DNA of 32,909 nucleotides, from positions 1-32,909 of the forward strand of contig JAATGU010000117.1 of the NCBI GenBank assembly GCA_015654535.1, written 5' to 3'. Under the pieces are notes generated by a model. The model had not been told where the DNA came from, ran no database searches, and saw only the letters and a program-made list of their open reading frames with translations. The position numbers and the translations under genes are program-made. This DNA is from Bacteroidales bacterium (GTDB taxonomy: Bacteria; Bacteroidota; Bacteroidia; Bacteroidales; Bacteroidaceae). Below, piece after piece: positions 25,125 to 32,909 of this stretch. Every line of letters begins with the position of its first letter. Position 1 is the first letter of the stretch.

Positions 25125-26207
25125 TCATTTAAACTTAAATGATAATTGCCGATACCCACGGATGGGTATTTCTTCCCATGGATTAGAAATACTTAGCCCC
25201 AATAGACGGATGGGATGGTCGGTTAAATCCACTTCTTTTAGTAATTCTTTGGATAGGGGGAGGATTTCTTGCAGGGTGATGAGAGGATGATCTTGGCTAA
25301 TGCTTCTTGTCTTTTGTGTAAAGTCGTTGAACTTTATTTTCAGGGTTAGGGTATAACCCTTGAAATCCGATTTATCCAGACGGTGAATAAGTTCTTGGGC
25401 TACGTGATATAGCTCTATGATAATAGAACTTTTTATCACCAAGTCGTGTTCAAAGGTGGTTTCGCAACCCACAGATTTACGTTCTCTTTCTGTCTCCACA
25501 GGACGGAGGTCAATCCCTCTGGCAAAGTTATAATAGAGGATACCCGCCTTGCCAAATTGTAGAGTAAGATATTCTGGTGAGCTTGTACGAAGTTGAGCAC
25601 CTTTATGAATACCCAACTCGTGCATTTTTTTGGCCGTTACTTTACCTACTCCCCAGAAAGCCTCGATGGGAAGCTGGTCAATAAAAGTCTGTGCCTGATT
25701 GGGATGGATGGTACATAGACCGTCTGGTTTGCGATACTCGGAAGCAATTTTTGCTAAAAACTTATTATACGAAACTCCTGCGGAAGCCACTAAGTTAAGA
25801 TCTTTTCGGATTCGCTGTTTAATCTCTTTGGCAATATCCACTGCCAATTTTATTCCTTTTTTATTTTCGGTGACATCCAGAAAAGCTTCATCAAAGGCAA
25901 TAGGCTCTACTATATCAGTATATTCGTGAAAGATCTCATGTATATGATTAGAGACTGATTTGTAGACAATCATTCGTAGTGGTGCGAAAATTAATTCAGG
26001 GCATAGTTGCTTGGCTTTTACGGACGACATAGCAGAGCGGATTCCATATTTGCGAGCTTCGTAACTAGCCGCGGCAACAACTCCACGTTCCTCGTCATGG
26101 CCTACCACCAAAGGTTTGCCACGCCACTCGGGATGATCTCGTTGTTCCACCGAGGCATAAAAGGCATCCATATCAACATGGATTATTTTACGTTTTTCTA
26201 TTGTCAT
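25125..26207 (-). CDS. dinB: DNA polymerase IV
   Basis: This 360-residue Y-family translesion polymerase shows the catalytic acids D12 (IHVDMDAFYASVE) and D106/E107 (AFDEAFLDVT), and the helix-hairpin-helix region LPIEAFWGVGKVTAKKMHELGIHKGAQL. The usual S(L/I)DEA motif reads AFDEA, a mild change. The start overlaps the stop of the deacetylase by 4 bases (ATGA), so it is translated from the glycan-gene transcript; no LexA-type site is evident. Confidence 0.95.
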   Translation of the reverse strand: MTIEKRKIIHVDMDAFYASVEQRDHPEWRGKPLVVGHDEERGVVAAASYEARKYGIRSAMSSVKAKQLCPELIFAPLRMIVYKSVSNHIHEIFHEYTDIVEPIAFDEAFLDVTENKKGIKLAVDIAKEIKQRIRKDLNLVASAGVSYNKFLAKIASEYRKPDGLCTIHPNQAQTFIDQLPIEAFWGVGKVTAKKMHELGIHKGAQLRTSSPEYLTLQFGKAGILYYNFARGIDLRPVETERERKSVGCETTFEHDLVIKSSIIIELYHVAQELIHRLDKSDFKGYTLTLKIKFNDFTQKTRSISQDHPLITLQEILPLSKELLKEVDLTDHPIRLLGLSISNPWEEIPIRGYRQLSFKFK

Positions 26208-26998
26208 TCCACGAACAAAGGTATCATTTTCTTTCGTAATATTTCCTCAATGGTTATAAAAGGAATCTTTTTATTTGTAAAATAGTCAATTACAGACTCC
26301 AACCGTAATATTAACTGATCTCCTGAATTCTTTTGAATGAATCCCGGAACGCCCAGTTCCTTTCTATCCAGATGGCTGTAGAACTCCCACGGATGAAAAT
26401 AAACATTCAGATAACCATCTTTTTTGAGCGCACTGTTGCATAAGAACTGATAGATTAATAATGGAAATTGGTGTAGGGAAATCCAGAATAATGGAATGCG
26501 GAATGGATGGGAAACGGATGCAGGTATTTGCCATACACCTTTCTCCTCATAGATATTCCGTGGACGTTTTAAGTGATTGTATCTTCCGGGAATCCAAGTG
26601 GGATTGAGTGATGAATTATAGGTATATCCGGCAAGGAAGAGTTCAGTTTCATCTATTGACATCATTCGCGGCATACGGAAGCCGTTGATTAGTTTGCCAC
26701 TTAGTTTTTCCAAAGTTTCTTTAGATTCTTTTAAGTCCTTTAGCTGAAAACTGGAATGGCTACAGCCGTGGGAAGCCAGTTCATGCCCTTCATTTATAAT
26801 CCGCTCTATGATTGCAGGAGATGCTAAGGCAAAAGTAACGGTACTGAAAAAAGTCGCTCTTAGGCGGTGCTTCTTTAGCAGGTCCAAAACTTTAATTAAC
26901 CCTTCAGTGGAAATAGCGATTTGTTCGGCCAGTGGAATCTGCTTATTGTGTTCTGCGGGTAAGTCAAACTCTTCTATATCAAAACTTAATGCGATCAT
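26204..26998 (-). CDS. Polysaccharide deacetylase family protein (NodB-like)
   Basis: A 264-residue cytosolic-looking protein with the NodB fold. Motif 1 is SFDIEEFD (D7) and motif 2 ASHGCSH (H77, H81), giving the Asp-His-His metal site; FHPWEF near residue 198 is a late motif. The SFDIEEFD variant is typical of the branch linked to exopolysaccharide or lipid-linked sugar pathways. It starts one base from the end of the glycosyltransferase fusion and may deacetylate the glycan made by it. Confidence 0.88.
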   Translation of the reverse strand: MIALSFDIEEFDLPAEHNKQIPLAEQIAISTEGLIKVLDLLKKHRLRATFFSTVTFALASPAIIERIINEGHELASHGCSHSSFQLKDLKESKETLEKLSGKLINGFRMPRMMSIDETELFLAGYTYNSSLNPTWIPGRYNHLKRPRNIYEEKGVWQIPASVSHPFRIPLFWISLHQFPLLIYQFLCNSALKKDGYLNVYFHPWEFYSHLDRKELGVPGFIQKNSGDQLILRLESVIDYFTNKKIPFITIEEILRKKMIPLFVE

Positions 26999-26999
26999 C

Positions 27000-28919
27000 T
27001 TATCTGTAGGTTATTCGTATAAAATTGGGTAATTCTTTTCTTAAAACTTTCATTCCCATAGGGGAGAGGTGTATGCCTTCACGTATATTTGCCTTGACTT
27101 CGCAGATATGCAGGTCACGTTCCCGTGATGCCAGGTAAACAAATTCGGTATCGAAAAGAAACTGATTGATCTTTGTCTTTAAAAATATTTCTTTGCCTTT
27201 ACGGTTCATTCCTTTGAGCCCTCCCTGAGCATCGTTAAATTTCATTCCAAGTATCGCTCTGTTTAGTATACGGGAGGAGGAAGACATTAAGCAACGAAAA
27301 GTATTGAGGTCGGCATGTTGACGATAGGAACTGGTGCGGGCAGCTACTACCACATCATATCCTTGCTCCAATCGTTTGATTACTTTTCCAATACTTTCCT
27401 TGTCGTAAGGAAAATCCCAGTCTGTATATATTGTCAAAGAAGAGCAAGCAGTTTCCATTCCTTTTCTCAGGGCATATCCTTTTCCTTTATTCTCGGAGTA
27501 ACTGATTAGTTGTGCGTTGGGTAACATATTTTTAAATTTTTCTATGTCGACGTTGTCCATGTGAATTTCTGATCCGTCATTCACCACAATGAGATGAAAG
27601 AGTTTATCGGGGAAGCTTTCATTGAGTTGTTCCACCTTTTCACTGATAATGTTTTGCCAGTTGACCGGAGGGTTATAACAAGGTAGGATAATATCAATTT
27701 CACGATTGTGGTTTGGTACTAAACTAGGGATTTCTTTTTCCTCAAGGATTCCCTCTTCCCGGCAAAAATCAAGGAAGCATAGCTCGTAGCATATTTTTAA
27801 CCAGATGAGGATACAAGGAAGTGATTTGAGAGCGTAAGGAAATATATATTCTTTTCGTATGAACTTGGGAAAGAGGTCACTACTTGATAGTCCAGTTAGT
27901 ATAAAGGCGAAAATCAGTAGGCATAAGTTTAGTTTTTTAGTATCGGAAGGAGTTTTTACGTACCAAATGCCAACTCCTGCAAAAGCGATTATGTATGAGC
28001 TAGATTCTGATCCGGTGCTAAACAGTACTACAAAAAGCAATACCGAGGCTAGATAGAGTGCTTTGAAACTTTGTGCACGGTATTGCTTTACCCGCAAATA
28101 AGGCAAACAGAAGAGAATTATTCCCGGAATAATGAGCCATAAGTCGGAATAGCTACCGTTTCCACTCATTTTCCTTACTAATCCTAGTAAAGAGATATTT
28201 TGATAAATAGCAAAGAGGTTATGACTGTTTTTCCCCAGAATATCGGCTATCCACAAATGATACTGTAACCATACATAGCTTGATGAAGAATAGATCATCG
28301 GAAAGAAAAACATGAAGGCACTCCAGAATATACAGGAAAGTATAAACCTTTTTTTGTTTCTTGAGAACGGTAAAAAAGCAAGCCCCACAATGCCATAAAG
28401 CTTGGTAAACGCTCCCATCATGATAAAAAATGCTGCCCAGAAGTCTTTCTTTTTTTCCACCAGATGATAAGCTAATATAATGATGGCAGCTATTCCTACA
28501 TTGAATTGTTGAGAGGCAATGGAATTAAATAGCTCGATGATGCAGAACAGAAAGATAAACAAATGTTGGTTTTTATTCAACTCTAATTTTCGTATTGCAT
28601 AATAGAGTAACCATGCATTGGCAGACACCCACAACACCACGCCTAAAGCATTTGGGAAAATAGAAAAAGGAAATACGACCGCACTGAAAAAAACTCCGTA
28701 ATGAGTGATATCAAAATACTCTTTGGGATAAGCATTATAAAGAGGCAGTTGATGGAATACGTGCCAAAATACATTTTTAAATATCAGATAATTATTATAT
28801 GATCCTCTGGAATATTTTAGCATTCCACATGCTATTGCAGTAATTATCCAGACGAAGCAAATAAAGCGATAGTCTCTAAATAAGAGATTATTCAGAGACG
28901 TAATCCTTTTTCTAATCAT
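27000..28919 (-). CDS. GT87-like membrane protein fused to GT2 glycosyltransferase
   Basis: The 639-residue protein has two parts. Residues 1 to about 390 hold ten or so hydrophobic spans resembling the GT87/DUF2029 mannosyltransferase family, which use polyprenyl-phosphate sugars on the outer face. Residues 407-639 form a GT2 domain like dolichyl-phosphate mannose synthase: IDIILPCYNPP, IVVNDGS, NKGKGYALRKGM, metal site TDWD (D500, D502) and DAQGGLKGMNRKG. One chain may therefore make and use a lipid-linked sugar. It is first in an operon with a deacetylase and dinB. Confidence 0.82.
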   Translation of the reverse strand: MIRKRITSLNNLLFRDYRFICFVWIITAIACGMLKYSRGSYNNYLIFKNVFWHVFHQLPLYNAYPKEYFDITHYGVFFSAVVFPFSIFPNALGVVLWVSANAWLLYYAIRKLELNKNQHLFIFLFCIIELFNSIASQQFNVGIAAIIILAYHLVEKKKDFWAAFFIMMGAFTKLYGIVGLAFLPFSRNKKRFILSCIFWSAFMFFFPMIYSSSSYVWLQYHLWIADILGKNSHNLFAIYQNISLLGLVRKMSGNGSYSDLWLIIPGIILFCLPYLRVKQYRAQSFKALYLASVLLFVVLFSTGSESSSYIIAFAGVGIWYVKTPSDTKKLNLCLLIFAFILTGLSSSDLFPKFIRKEYIFPYALKSLPCILIWLKICYELCFLDFCREEGILEEKEIPSLVPNHNREIDIILPCYNPPVNWQNIISEKVEQLNESFPDKLFHLIVVNDGSEIHMDNVDIEKFKNMLPNAQLISYSENKGKGYALRKGMETACSSLTIYTDWDFPYDKESIGKVIKRLEQGYDVVVAARTSSYRQHADLNTFRCLMSSSSRILNRAILGMKFNDAQGGLKGMNRKGKEIFLKTKINQFLFDTEFVYLASRERDLHICEVKANIREGIHLSPMGMKVLRKELPNFIRITYR

Positions 28920-28980
28920 GGTAATATTAATAAAAAAAATTAGTTAGTTATAGTTTTCTTATTAAGACAGGGCTTAAAAG

Positions 28981-29007
28981 AAAGTTCCCTATTCCTTATT
29001 GAACTTT
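28981..29007 (-). terminator. Probable terminator of the dedA-type gene
   Basis: AAAGTTC (28981-28987) pairs with GAACTTT (29001-29007) around a 13-nt loop; A/T-rich flanks lie on both sides. It follows the DedA-family gene, 53 bases after its stop, and precedes the glycan operon. Confidence 0.45.
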
Positions 29008-29059
29008 TTTTTATTATTAAGGTTAGAAAGGATCAATGTAGCTGATTAATATAATTCTC

Positions 29060-29707
29060 TTATTTATTTTTATATTTGTTTCTTAGAATTTCTATGATCC
29101 CAGGAAGCACAGAGATGAATATAATTGCAACGATCAATAGTTTTAAGTTATGCTGCACAATTTCCAGACCTCCCAGAAAATAACCCGTATAGGTTAACAA
29201 TGCTACCCAAGTTATCCCTCCAATCAGATTGAAGTAGGCAAACTGGCGGTAACTCATTCGTCCCATACCTGCCACAAAAGGAGCAAAGGTGCGAACAACA
29301 GGTACAAACCGGGCTATGATGATGGTTTTACCTCCATGCCTTTCATAAAATGTATGAGTTTTGTCCAAATAACTCTGACGGAATATTTTGGAACGAGGAT
29401 TATTGAATAGTTTTTTTCCAAACAGACGTCCAATGGTATAATTAGAAGCATCTCCCAGAACAGCAGCTGCTATGAGCATCAAAACCAGCAAATGAATATT
29501 CATGCTGTTAGTAGAGAGGGAGGCCAGTGTACCTGCTACAAATAATAAAGAATCTCCTGGAAGAAATGGGGTGACAATCAATCCCGTCTCACAAAAAATG
29601 ATGAGAAATAAGATTGCATAAATCCACATGCCATACTGTTCAACCAATTTATATAAATAAGTGTCAATGTGCAGTGCAAAATCGATTAAAAATTGGATGT
29701 ATTCCAT
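29060..29707 (-). CDS. DedA family membrane protein
   Basis: The 215-residue inner-membrane protein belongs to the DedA/VTT family, which includes undecaprenyl-phosphate flippases. Visible signatures are [25 protein letters not shown], the conserved [17 protein letters not shown] and the re-entrant-loop motif [18 protein letters not shown] with [10 protein letters not shown]. It is monocistronic: a -7 box (TATCTTTG on the minus strand, 29732-29739) lies 25 bases upstream and a hairpin lies downstream. Recycling of lipid carriers would suit the neighbouring glycan genes, but that link is inferred. Confidence 0.92.
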   Translation of the reverse strand: MEYIQFLIDFALHIDTYLYKLVEQYGMWIYAILFLIIFCETGLIVTPFLPGDSLLFVAGTLASLSTNSMNIHLLVLMLIAAAVLGDASNYTIGRLFGKKLFNNPRSKIFRQSYLDKTHTFYERHGGKTIIIARFVPVVRTFAPFVAGMGRMSYRQFAYFNLIGGITWVALLTYTGYFLGGLEIVQHNLKLLIVAIIFISVLPGIIEILRNKYKNK

Positions 29708-29731
29708 AAAATCGGTTTATAAATTAAGCTG

Positions 29732-29739
29732 CAAAGATA
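29732..29739 (-). promoter_or_regulatory. -7 box of the DedA-family gene
   Basis: TATCTTTG on the minus strand exactly fits TAnnTTTG, 24 bases before the start codon. No clear -33 box is present. Confidence 0.5.
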
Positions 29740-29802
29740 GAAATAATTTTGTAAGTAATCTTTTTAAAATATGTTATAAGTCTTTTTTGATGCCTCCTTT
29801 AA

Positions 29803-29840
29803 AATAATACCCAAATGTAGGTATACATTCGGGTATTATT
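29803..29840. terminator. Bidirectional-type terminator after the efflux/LpxA-like operon
   Basis: AATAATACCC (29803-29812) pairs with GGGTATTATT (29831-29840); after one mismatch AATGTA pairs with TACATT (29814-29819 with 29824-29829) around a GGTA loop. On the minus strand it is followed by TTTT. It lies 38 bases after the LpxA-like gene. Confidence 0.85.
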
Positions 29841-29877
29841 TATTTTAATTTAAAGAGGCAATGTGAAATAGACTCCG

Positions 29878-30690
29878 TTATTTAATAATTCCTTTCTGAG
29901 AATTTTTCACAAAATCAATAATGTTACGTATCTCATCACTCATGGGAACTTCTTCTTCCACTCTGGATACAGCATCAAGAACACTTACTTTTGCATGATA
30001 TATTAATTCATAAGCATGAGCTATGTGTTGAATTATTTTTTCCGGGAAATGATGTCCTTCCAGTAATTTTACATTTACCCCATAATAACTGGTAGGGTTA
30101 GTGGTGGTAACAACATATGGAGGTACGTCTTTTTTAAAACGACAGCCTCCCCGAACCATACTCCAACTACCCGCATGAGTGTTTTGAAACATGCTTACCA
30201 TAGAACTTAATATCACATGCGAATCGATAATACAATTGCCGGAAATTATAGTTTTGAGACCAAGTACACAATGATTGGCCACGTGAGCATCATGGCAGAT
30301 GTGAACACCTTCCATTAAAGAGTTATCGTTACCAATATAAGTTTTCCCTTCACTATATGACGAACGGCTTACAACTACGTTTTCACGAAATTCATTGTCA
30401 TTACCTATCTCAAGTATTGTATCTCCACCATGATAGTTAAAATCCTGCGGAATAGCACCAAGCACAGCATTCTGAAAGACCAGATTGCCATTGCCCATGC
30501 GTGTACCATTTAAAACACTTGCATAGGGCATTATGGTACAATTATTCCCTATCTCTACATTTTTATCAATATAAGCAAAAGGATGTATAGTTACCCCTTC
30601 TCCTATCTTTGCTTCTGGACTGACAAAGGCCAACGGGCTGATTATGTTCATATTCATATTATTTAAAGTTGCTATTTTATCTTCCACCAC
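29878..30690 (-). CDS. LpxA-like acyltransferase (left-handed beta helix)
   Basis: The protein (up to 270 aa) is a hexapeptide-repeat trimer of the UDP-GlcNAc O-acyltransferase family (first step of lipid A). The pair H130/H133 (GVHICHDAHV) aligns with the E. coli catalytic His region, and GAIPQDF and KDVPPYVV are kept. Other E. coli active-site positions look changed: TIHRGT becomes VVSRSS, AVHQF becomes SMFQN, and GAHVMVGGC becomes GSWSMVRGGC. The frame opens at 30690, overlapping the efflux gene by 14 bases; ATG 30657 or 30651 just before IISPLAFVSPEA is likelier. It is probably a paralogue of the housekeeping LpxA, encoded at the end of an RND efflux operon. Confidence 0.85.
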   Translation of the reverse strand: MVEDKIATLNNMNMNIISPLAFVSPEAKIGEGVTIHPFAYIDKNVEIGNNCTIMPYASVLNGTRMGNGNLVFQNAVLGAIPQDFNYHGGDTILEIGNDNEFRENVVVSRSSYSEGKTYIGNDNSLMEGVHICHDAHVANHCVLGLKTIISGNCIIDSHVILSSMVSMFQNTHAGSWSMVRGGCRFKKDVPPYVVTTTNPTSYYGVNVKLLEGHHFPEKIIQHIAHAYELIYHAKVSVLDAVSRVEEEVPMSDEIRNIIDFVKNSQKGIIK

Positions 30691-32059
30691 CTAAAGCCTG
30701 ATATATATTAATGACAGCCTGAATACGTTCGAAACTATCCTGAACGTCAGACAGCTGAGCACTTAGCAAAGACTGTTGGGCGGTAAGAACTTCCAGATAA
30801 GTGGAAGATTCAAATTTCATCAGTTGCTGTGTTTTATCAACGGAGCTGTTTAAAGACTGAATTTGCTGTTTTCGCTGAATACATTTTTCTCCTGCAGCCT
30901 GATACTGATACAGCGCGTTGCTCACCTCAGTGCCAGCATTGAGAATACTCTGCTGAAAAGCAAGTGAAGCCTCTTGTTGCTGTGCTTTTGCTATCTTTAA
31001 TCGAGCAATGTTGGTACCTCTGTAAAACAACGGTTGTGTAAGTGAACCTAAAGCTGACGCAAGAAACTTACCTGGATTGACTATTGTGCTTCCAACACTA
31101 TTTGTCCATCCAGCTGATCCACTTAAAGTTACGCTGGGATAAAAAGCAGATCGTGCCTGATTAGTGTTGTAATAAGCACTAGCCAAACTCATTTCTGCCT
31201 GCTTTACGTCCGGACGATTTGAAAGCATCTGCAAAGGTATGCCTACTGAAAAATGATCCGGCATTTGTTGCTCTGCAAGCGTTCCACGTTCAATCTGCCG
31301 GGGAGCTTGTCCAAGCAATAATGAAAGGGCATTTTCCGTTTCACGAATTTGTCGGCGAAGATCAGGTAAAGTGGCATTTACCATATAATAACTTGCTTCG
31401 CTTTGAGATACAGCGGCCTCGTTTGTATAAGCAGCTTTTTTCATAGCTTTCATAGTCAGTACATTCTCTCCCCAATTTTTGGCTGTTTTTTCTGTAATTT
31501 CCAATTGACTATCGAGCATCAGTAGAGTATAATAACTATTGGCAATATTGGCAATAACTTGTGTCTGCACTGCCTGACGATAAGCCTCGCTTTGTAAAAG
31601 AGAAGCTTTAGCTCCACGCTTTGCATTCAGCAAATTACCGAACAAATCAACTTCCCAACTTGCTGTTACCGGAAGTTGATACGTTTTTGTCGCAGCACTA
31701 CCATCAAAACTGCTAATGGTTCCCTGTGGAGAAAGCGCCACCGACGGAGCAAACGCTAAACGCGCTGCAAGTAAACTGGCTTTAGCCTCTTCCACCCGGA
31801 GCATAGCCGTCTGTAAATCGACGTTATGCGAAAGTCCCTGCTCTATTAAAACCTGAAGCTTTGGATCGCGAAAAACTTCCTTCCAAGGGAGGTTTCCCAT
31901 ATTAGTTGTGTCGGAAATCAAAGTATCTTTCATAGATACTGTATCCCGATACATAGCCGAAGTCTCCACTTGTGGTCTTTCATATGATTTATAGATGTGG
32001 CAACTGCTCAATAAGGCAGTTGCACACATCATTAATATTATTTGTTTTTTCATTACCAT
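30677..32059 (-). CDS. NodT/TolC-family outer-membrane efflux lipoprotein
   Basis: A 460-residue outer-membrane factor of a tripartite RND efflux pump. The signal ends in ATALLSSC (lipidated Cys at residue 20), and the body shows the two repeated helical hairpin segments of the family (ELGL-type LQTAMLRVEEAKASLLAARLAFAPSVALSPQG and VKQAEMSLASAYYNTNQARSAFYPSVTLSGSAGW). Its ATG overlaps the RND pump stop by one base (TAATG). An ATG at 32053 is an alternative start. Confidence 0.93.
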   Translation of the reverse strand: MVMKKQIILMMCATALLSSCHIYKSYERPQVETSAMYRDTVSMKDTLISDTTNMGNLPWKEVFRDPKLQVLIEQGLSHNVDLQTAMLRVEEAKASLLAARLAFAPSVALSPQGTISSFDGSAATKTYQLPVTASWEVDLFGNLLNAKRGAKASLLQSEAYRQAVQTQVIANIANSYYTLLMLDSQLEITEKTAKNWGENVLTMKAMKKAAYTNEAAVSQSEASYYMVNATLPDLRRQIRETENALSLLLGQAPRQIERGTLAEQQMPDHFSVGIPLQMLSNRPDVKQAEMSLASAYYNTNQARSAFYPSVTLSGSAGWTNSVGSTIVNPGKFLASALGSLTQPLFYRGTNIARLKIAKAQQQEASLAFQQSILNAGTEVSNALYQYQAAGEKCIQRKQQIQSLNSSVDKTQQLMKFESSTYLEVLTAQQSLLSAQLSDVQDSFERIQAVINIYQALGGGR

Positions 32060-32909
32060 TATTCTTTATCAATTTTAGTATATTGTTCAAGTTCAGGTAT
32101 AACTTCGCTCACATCCATTCCTGTCTTTTGGATAGGCTTAATTTTTTCCTGCAAATATTCAAAGACGACAAACAATCCCGGCACTACAAATATTTGACAA
32201 ATCACACCGATCAACATACCACCTACTGCGCCGGCCCCTAAAGTTCTATTACCGTTAGCACCAACACCACTAGCAAACATCAATGGCAACAAACCTATAA
32301 TCATAGCCAGTGAGGTCATAAGGATAGGACGCAAACGAGAAGTTGCGCCTAAAACAGCAGACCAGGATATGCTCATACCCGAATTGCGTCTTTGAAGGGC
32401 ATACTCAGTAATCAAAATAGCATTCTTAGCCAACAAGCCGATCAACATAATCAGGGATATTTGCAGATAGATGTTGTTCTCCATTCCCATAATTTGGGCA
32501 AAGATAAAGCTACCTGCCAGACCAAAAGGTATGGAAAGAATAACACCTAAAGGTAAAATATAACTTTCATACTGCGCGGCCAGCAATAAGTAAACGAAAA
32601 CAAAGCACAAAAGAAATACAATTGCTGTAGTGCTACCACCTGCACTTTGTTCCTCACGTGTCATACCGGAGAACTCGTAGCCATAACCAGTAGGTAAAGT
32701 CTGTGCGGCAACCTCTTCAATGGCCTTGATAGCCTGACCTGAAGTATATCCTGGGGCCGGAGCACCATTCACCGTCATCGAAGTAAACATATTAAAACGA
32801 TTTATAGCTTGTGGACCATAGACCTTCGTAATTGTCATAAACTGAGATATAGGAGCCATTTCGGTTCCATTGCGCACGTAGATACTATTCAATGTCTCAG
32901 GATTAATGC
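32059..32909 (-). CDS. RND efflux pump inner-membrane protein, HAE1 family (C-terminal part)
   Basis: The last 283 residues of a pump that normally has over 1,000. The frame is open to the right window edge (INPETLNSIYVRNG...), so no start is seen; a TTG at 32892 is internal. Visible are the end of the porter domain (GYTSGQAIKAIEEVAAQTLPTGYGYEFSGMTREEQ), the membrane spans beginning FLLCFVFVYLLLAAQYESYILPLGVILSIPFGLAG, and the C-terminal RLRPILMTSLAMIIGLLPLMFASGVGANGNRTLGAGAVGGM motif. It is followed by its outer-membrane factor in one transcript. Confidence 0.96.
   Translation of the reverse strand, partial: INPETLNSIYVRNGTEMAPISQFMTITKVYGPQAINRFNMFTSMTVNGAPAPGYTSGQAIKAIEEVAAQTLPTGYGYEFSGMTREEQSAGGSTTAIVFLLCFVFVYLLLAAQYESYILPLGVILSIPFGLAGSFIFAQIMGMENNIYLQISLIMLIGLLAKNAILITEYALQRRNSGMSISWSAVLGATSRLRPILMTSLAMIIGLLPLMFASGVGANGNRTLGAGAVGGMLIGVICQIFVVPGLFVVFEYLQEKIKPIQKTGMDVSEVIPELEQYTKIDKE

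Noticed and set aside
32890..32892. TTG at 32892 as start of the RND gene
   Set aside because: The reading frame continues upstream with RND family sequence to the window edge, so this codon is internal.

Overview
The window looks like chromosome from an anaerobic member of the Bacteroidales (Bacteroides or a close relative). The evidence is AT-rich intergenic DNA, repeated TAnnTTTG -7 promoter boxes (with a TTTG -33 box at the clearest sites), a TonB-dependent receptor, many lipoproteins, an EFR1-type ferrodoxin, and a thiS-thiE-thiG-thiC-thiH thiamine operon. I see no rRNA, tRNA, CRISPR array, insertion sequence or phage gene.

Layout. (1) Positions 1-4001, minus strand: thiamine biosynthesis operon behind a TPP riboswitch, running off the left edge inside thiH. 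(2) 4.2-8.3 kb: a divergent EFR1 ferrodoxin, a 33-residue membrane microprotein, a rubrerythrin that carries an export/lipoprotein signal, a small charged exported protein and a FucP-like sugar permease. (3) 8.3-9.4 kb: a second TPP riboswitch with a readable terminator/antiterminator switch, driving thiD. (4) 9.5-12.9 kb: two exported basic proteins of unknown function, then catalase with a clear promoter, a palindrome and a terminator. (5) 13.3-25.1 kb, plus strand: a tight 13-gene operon. It encodes a divergent tetrapyrrole-methylase-like protein, a TonB receptor, two related lipoprotein binding proteins, a FecCD-type permease and its ATPase, a TrmO-like protein, a class I methyltransferase, a cytosolic PBP2-like protein, a Cys-rich HypB/UreG-like GTPase, an orphan ABC ATPase and a ModE-type DNA-binding protein. 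(6) 25.1-28.9 kb, minus: dinB, a polysaccharide deacetylase and a GT87-GT2 fusion. (7) 29.1-32.9 kb, minus: a DedA protein, an LpxA-like acyltransferase, an outer-membrane efflux factor and the C-terminal part of an RND pump cut by the right edge.

The two thiamine loci are both TPP-controlled but by different visible outputs: a possible start-codon hairpin before thiS and a transcription terminator before thiD. Rubrerythrin and catalase suggest peroxide defence on both sides of the envelope.

The best candidate for an undescribed system is the 13-gene operon. I read it as import of a metal oxyanion or metal complex across both membranes, coupled to cytosolic handling by a GTPase, a PBP2-like protein and an orphan ATPase. 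A CGTTAT-N11-ATAACG inverted repeat sits at its predicted transcription start and its last gene encodes a ModE-like winged helix, so molybdate/tungstate or a related metal is the leading hypothesis; the substrate is not proven. A second unexplained structure is a pair of intergenic arrays, each of four GTAC-centred units at an exact 22-bp period (430-499 and 13013-13082).
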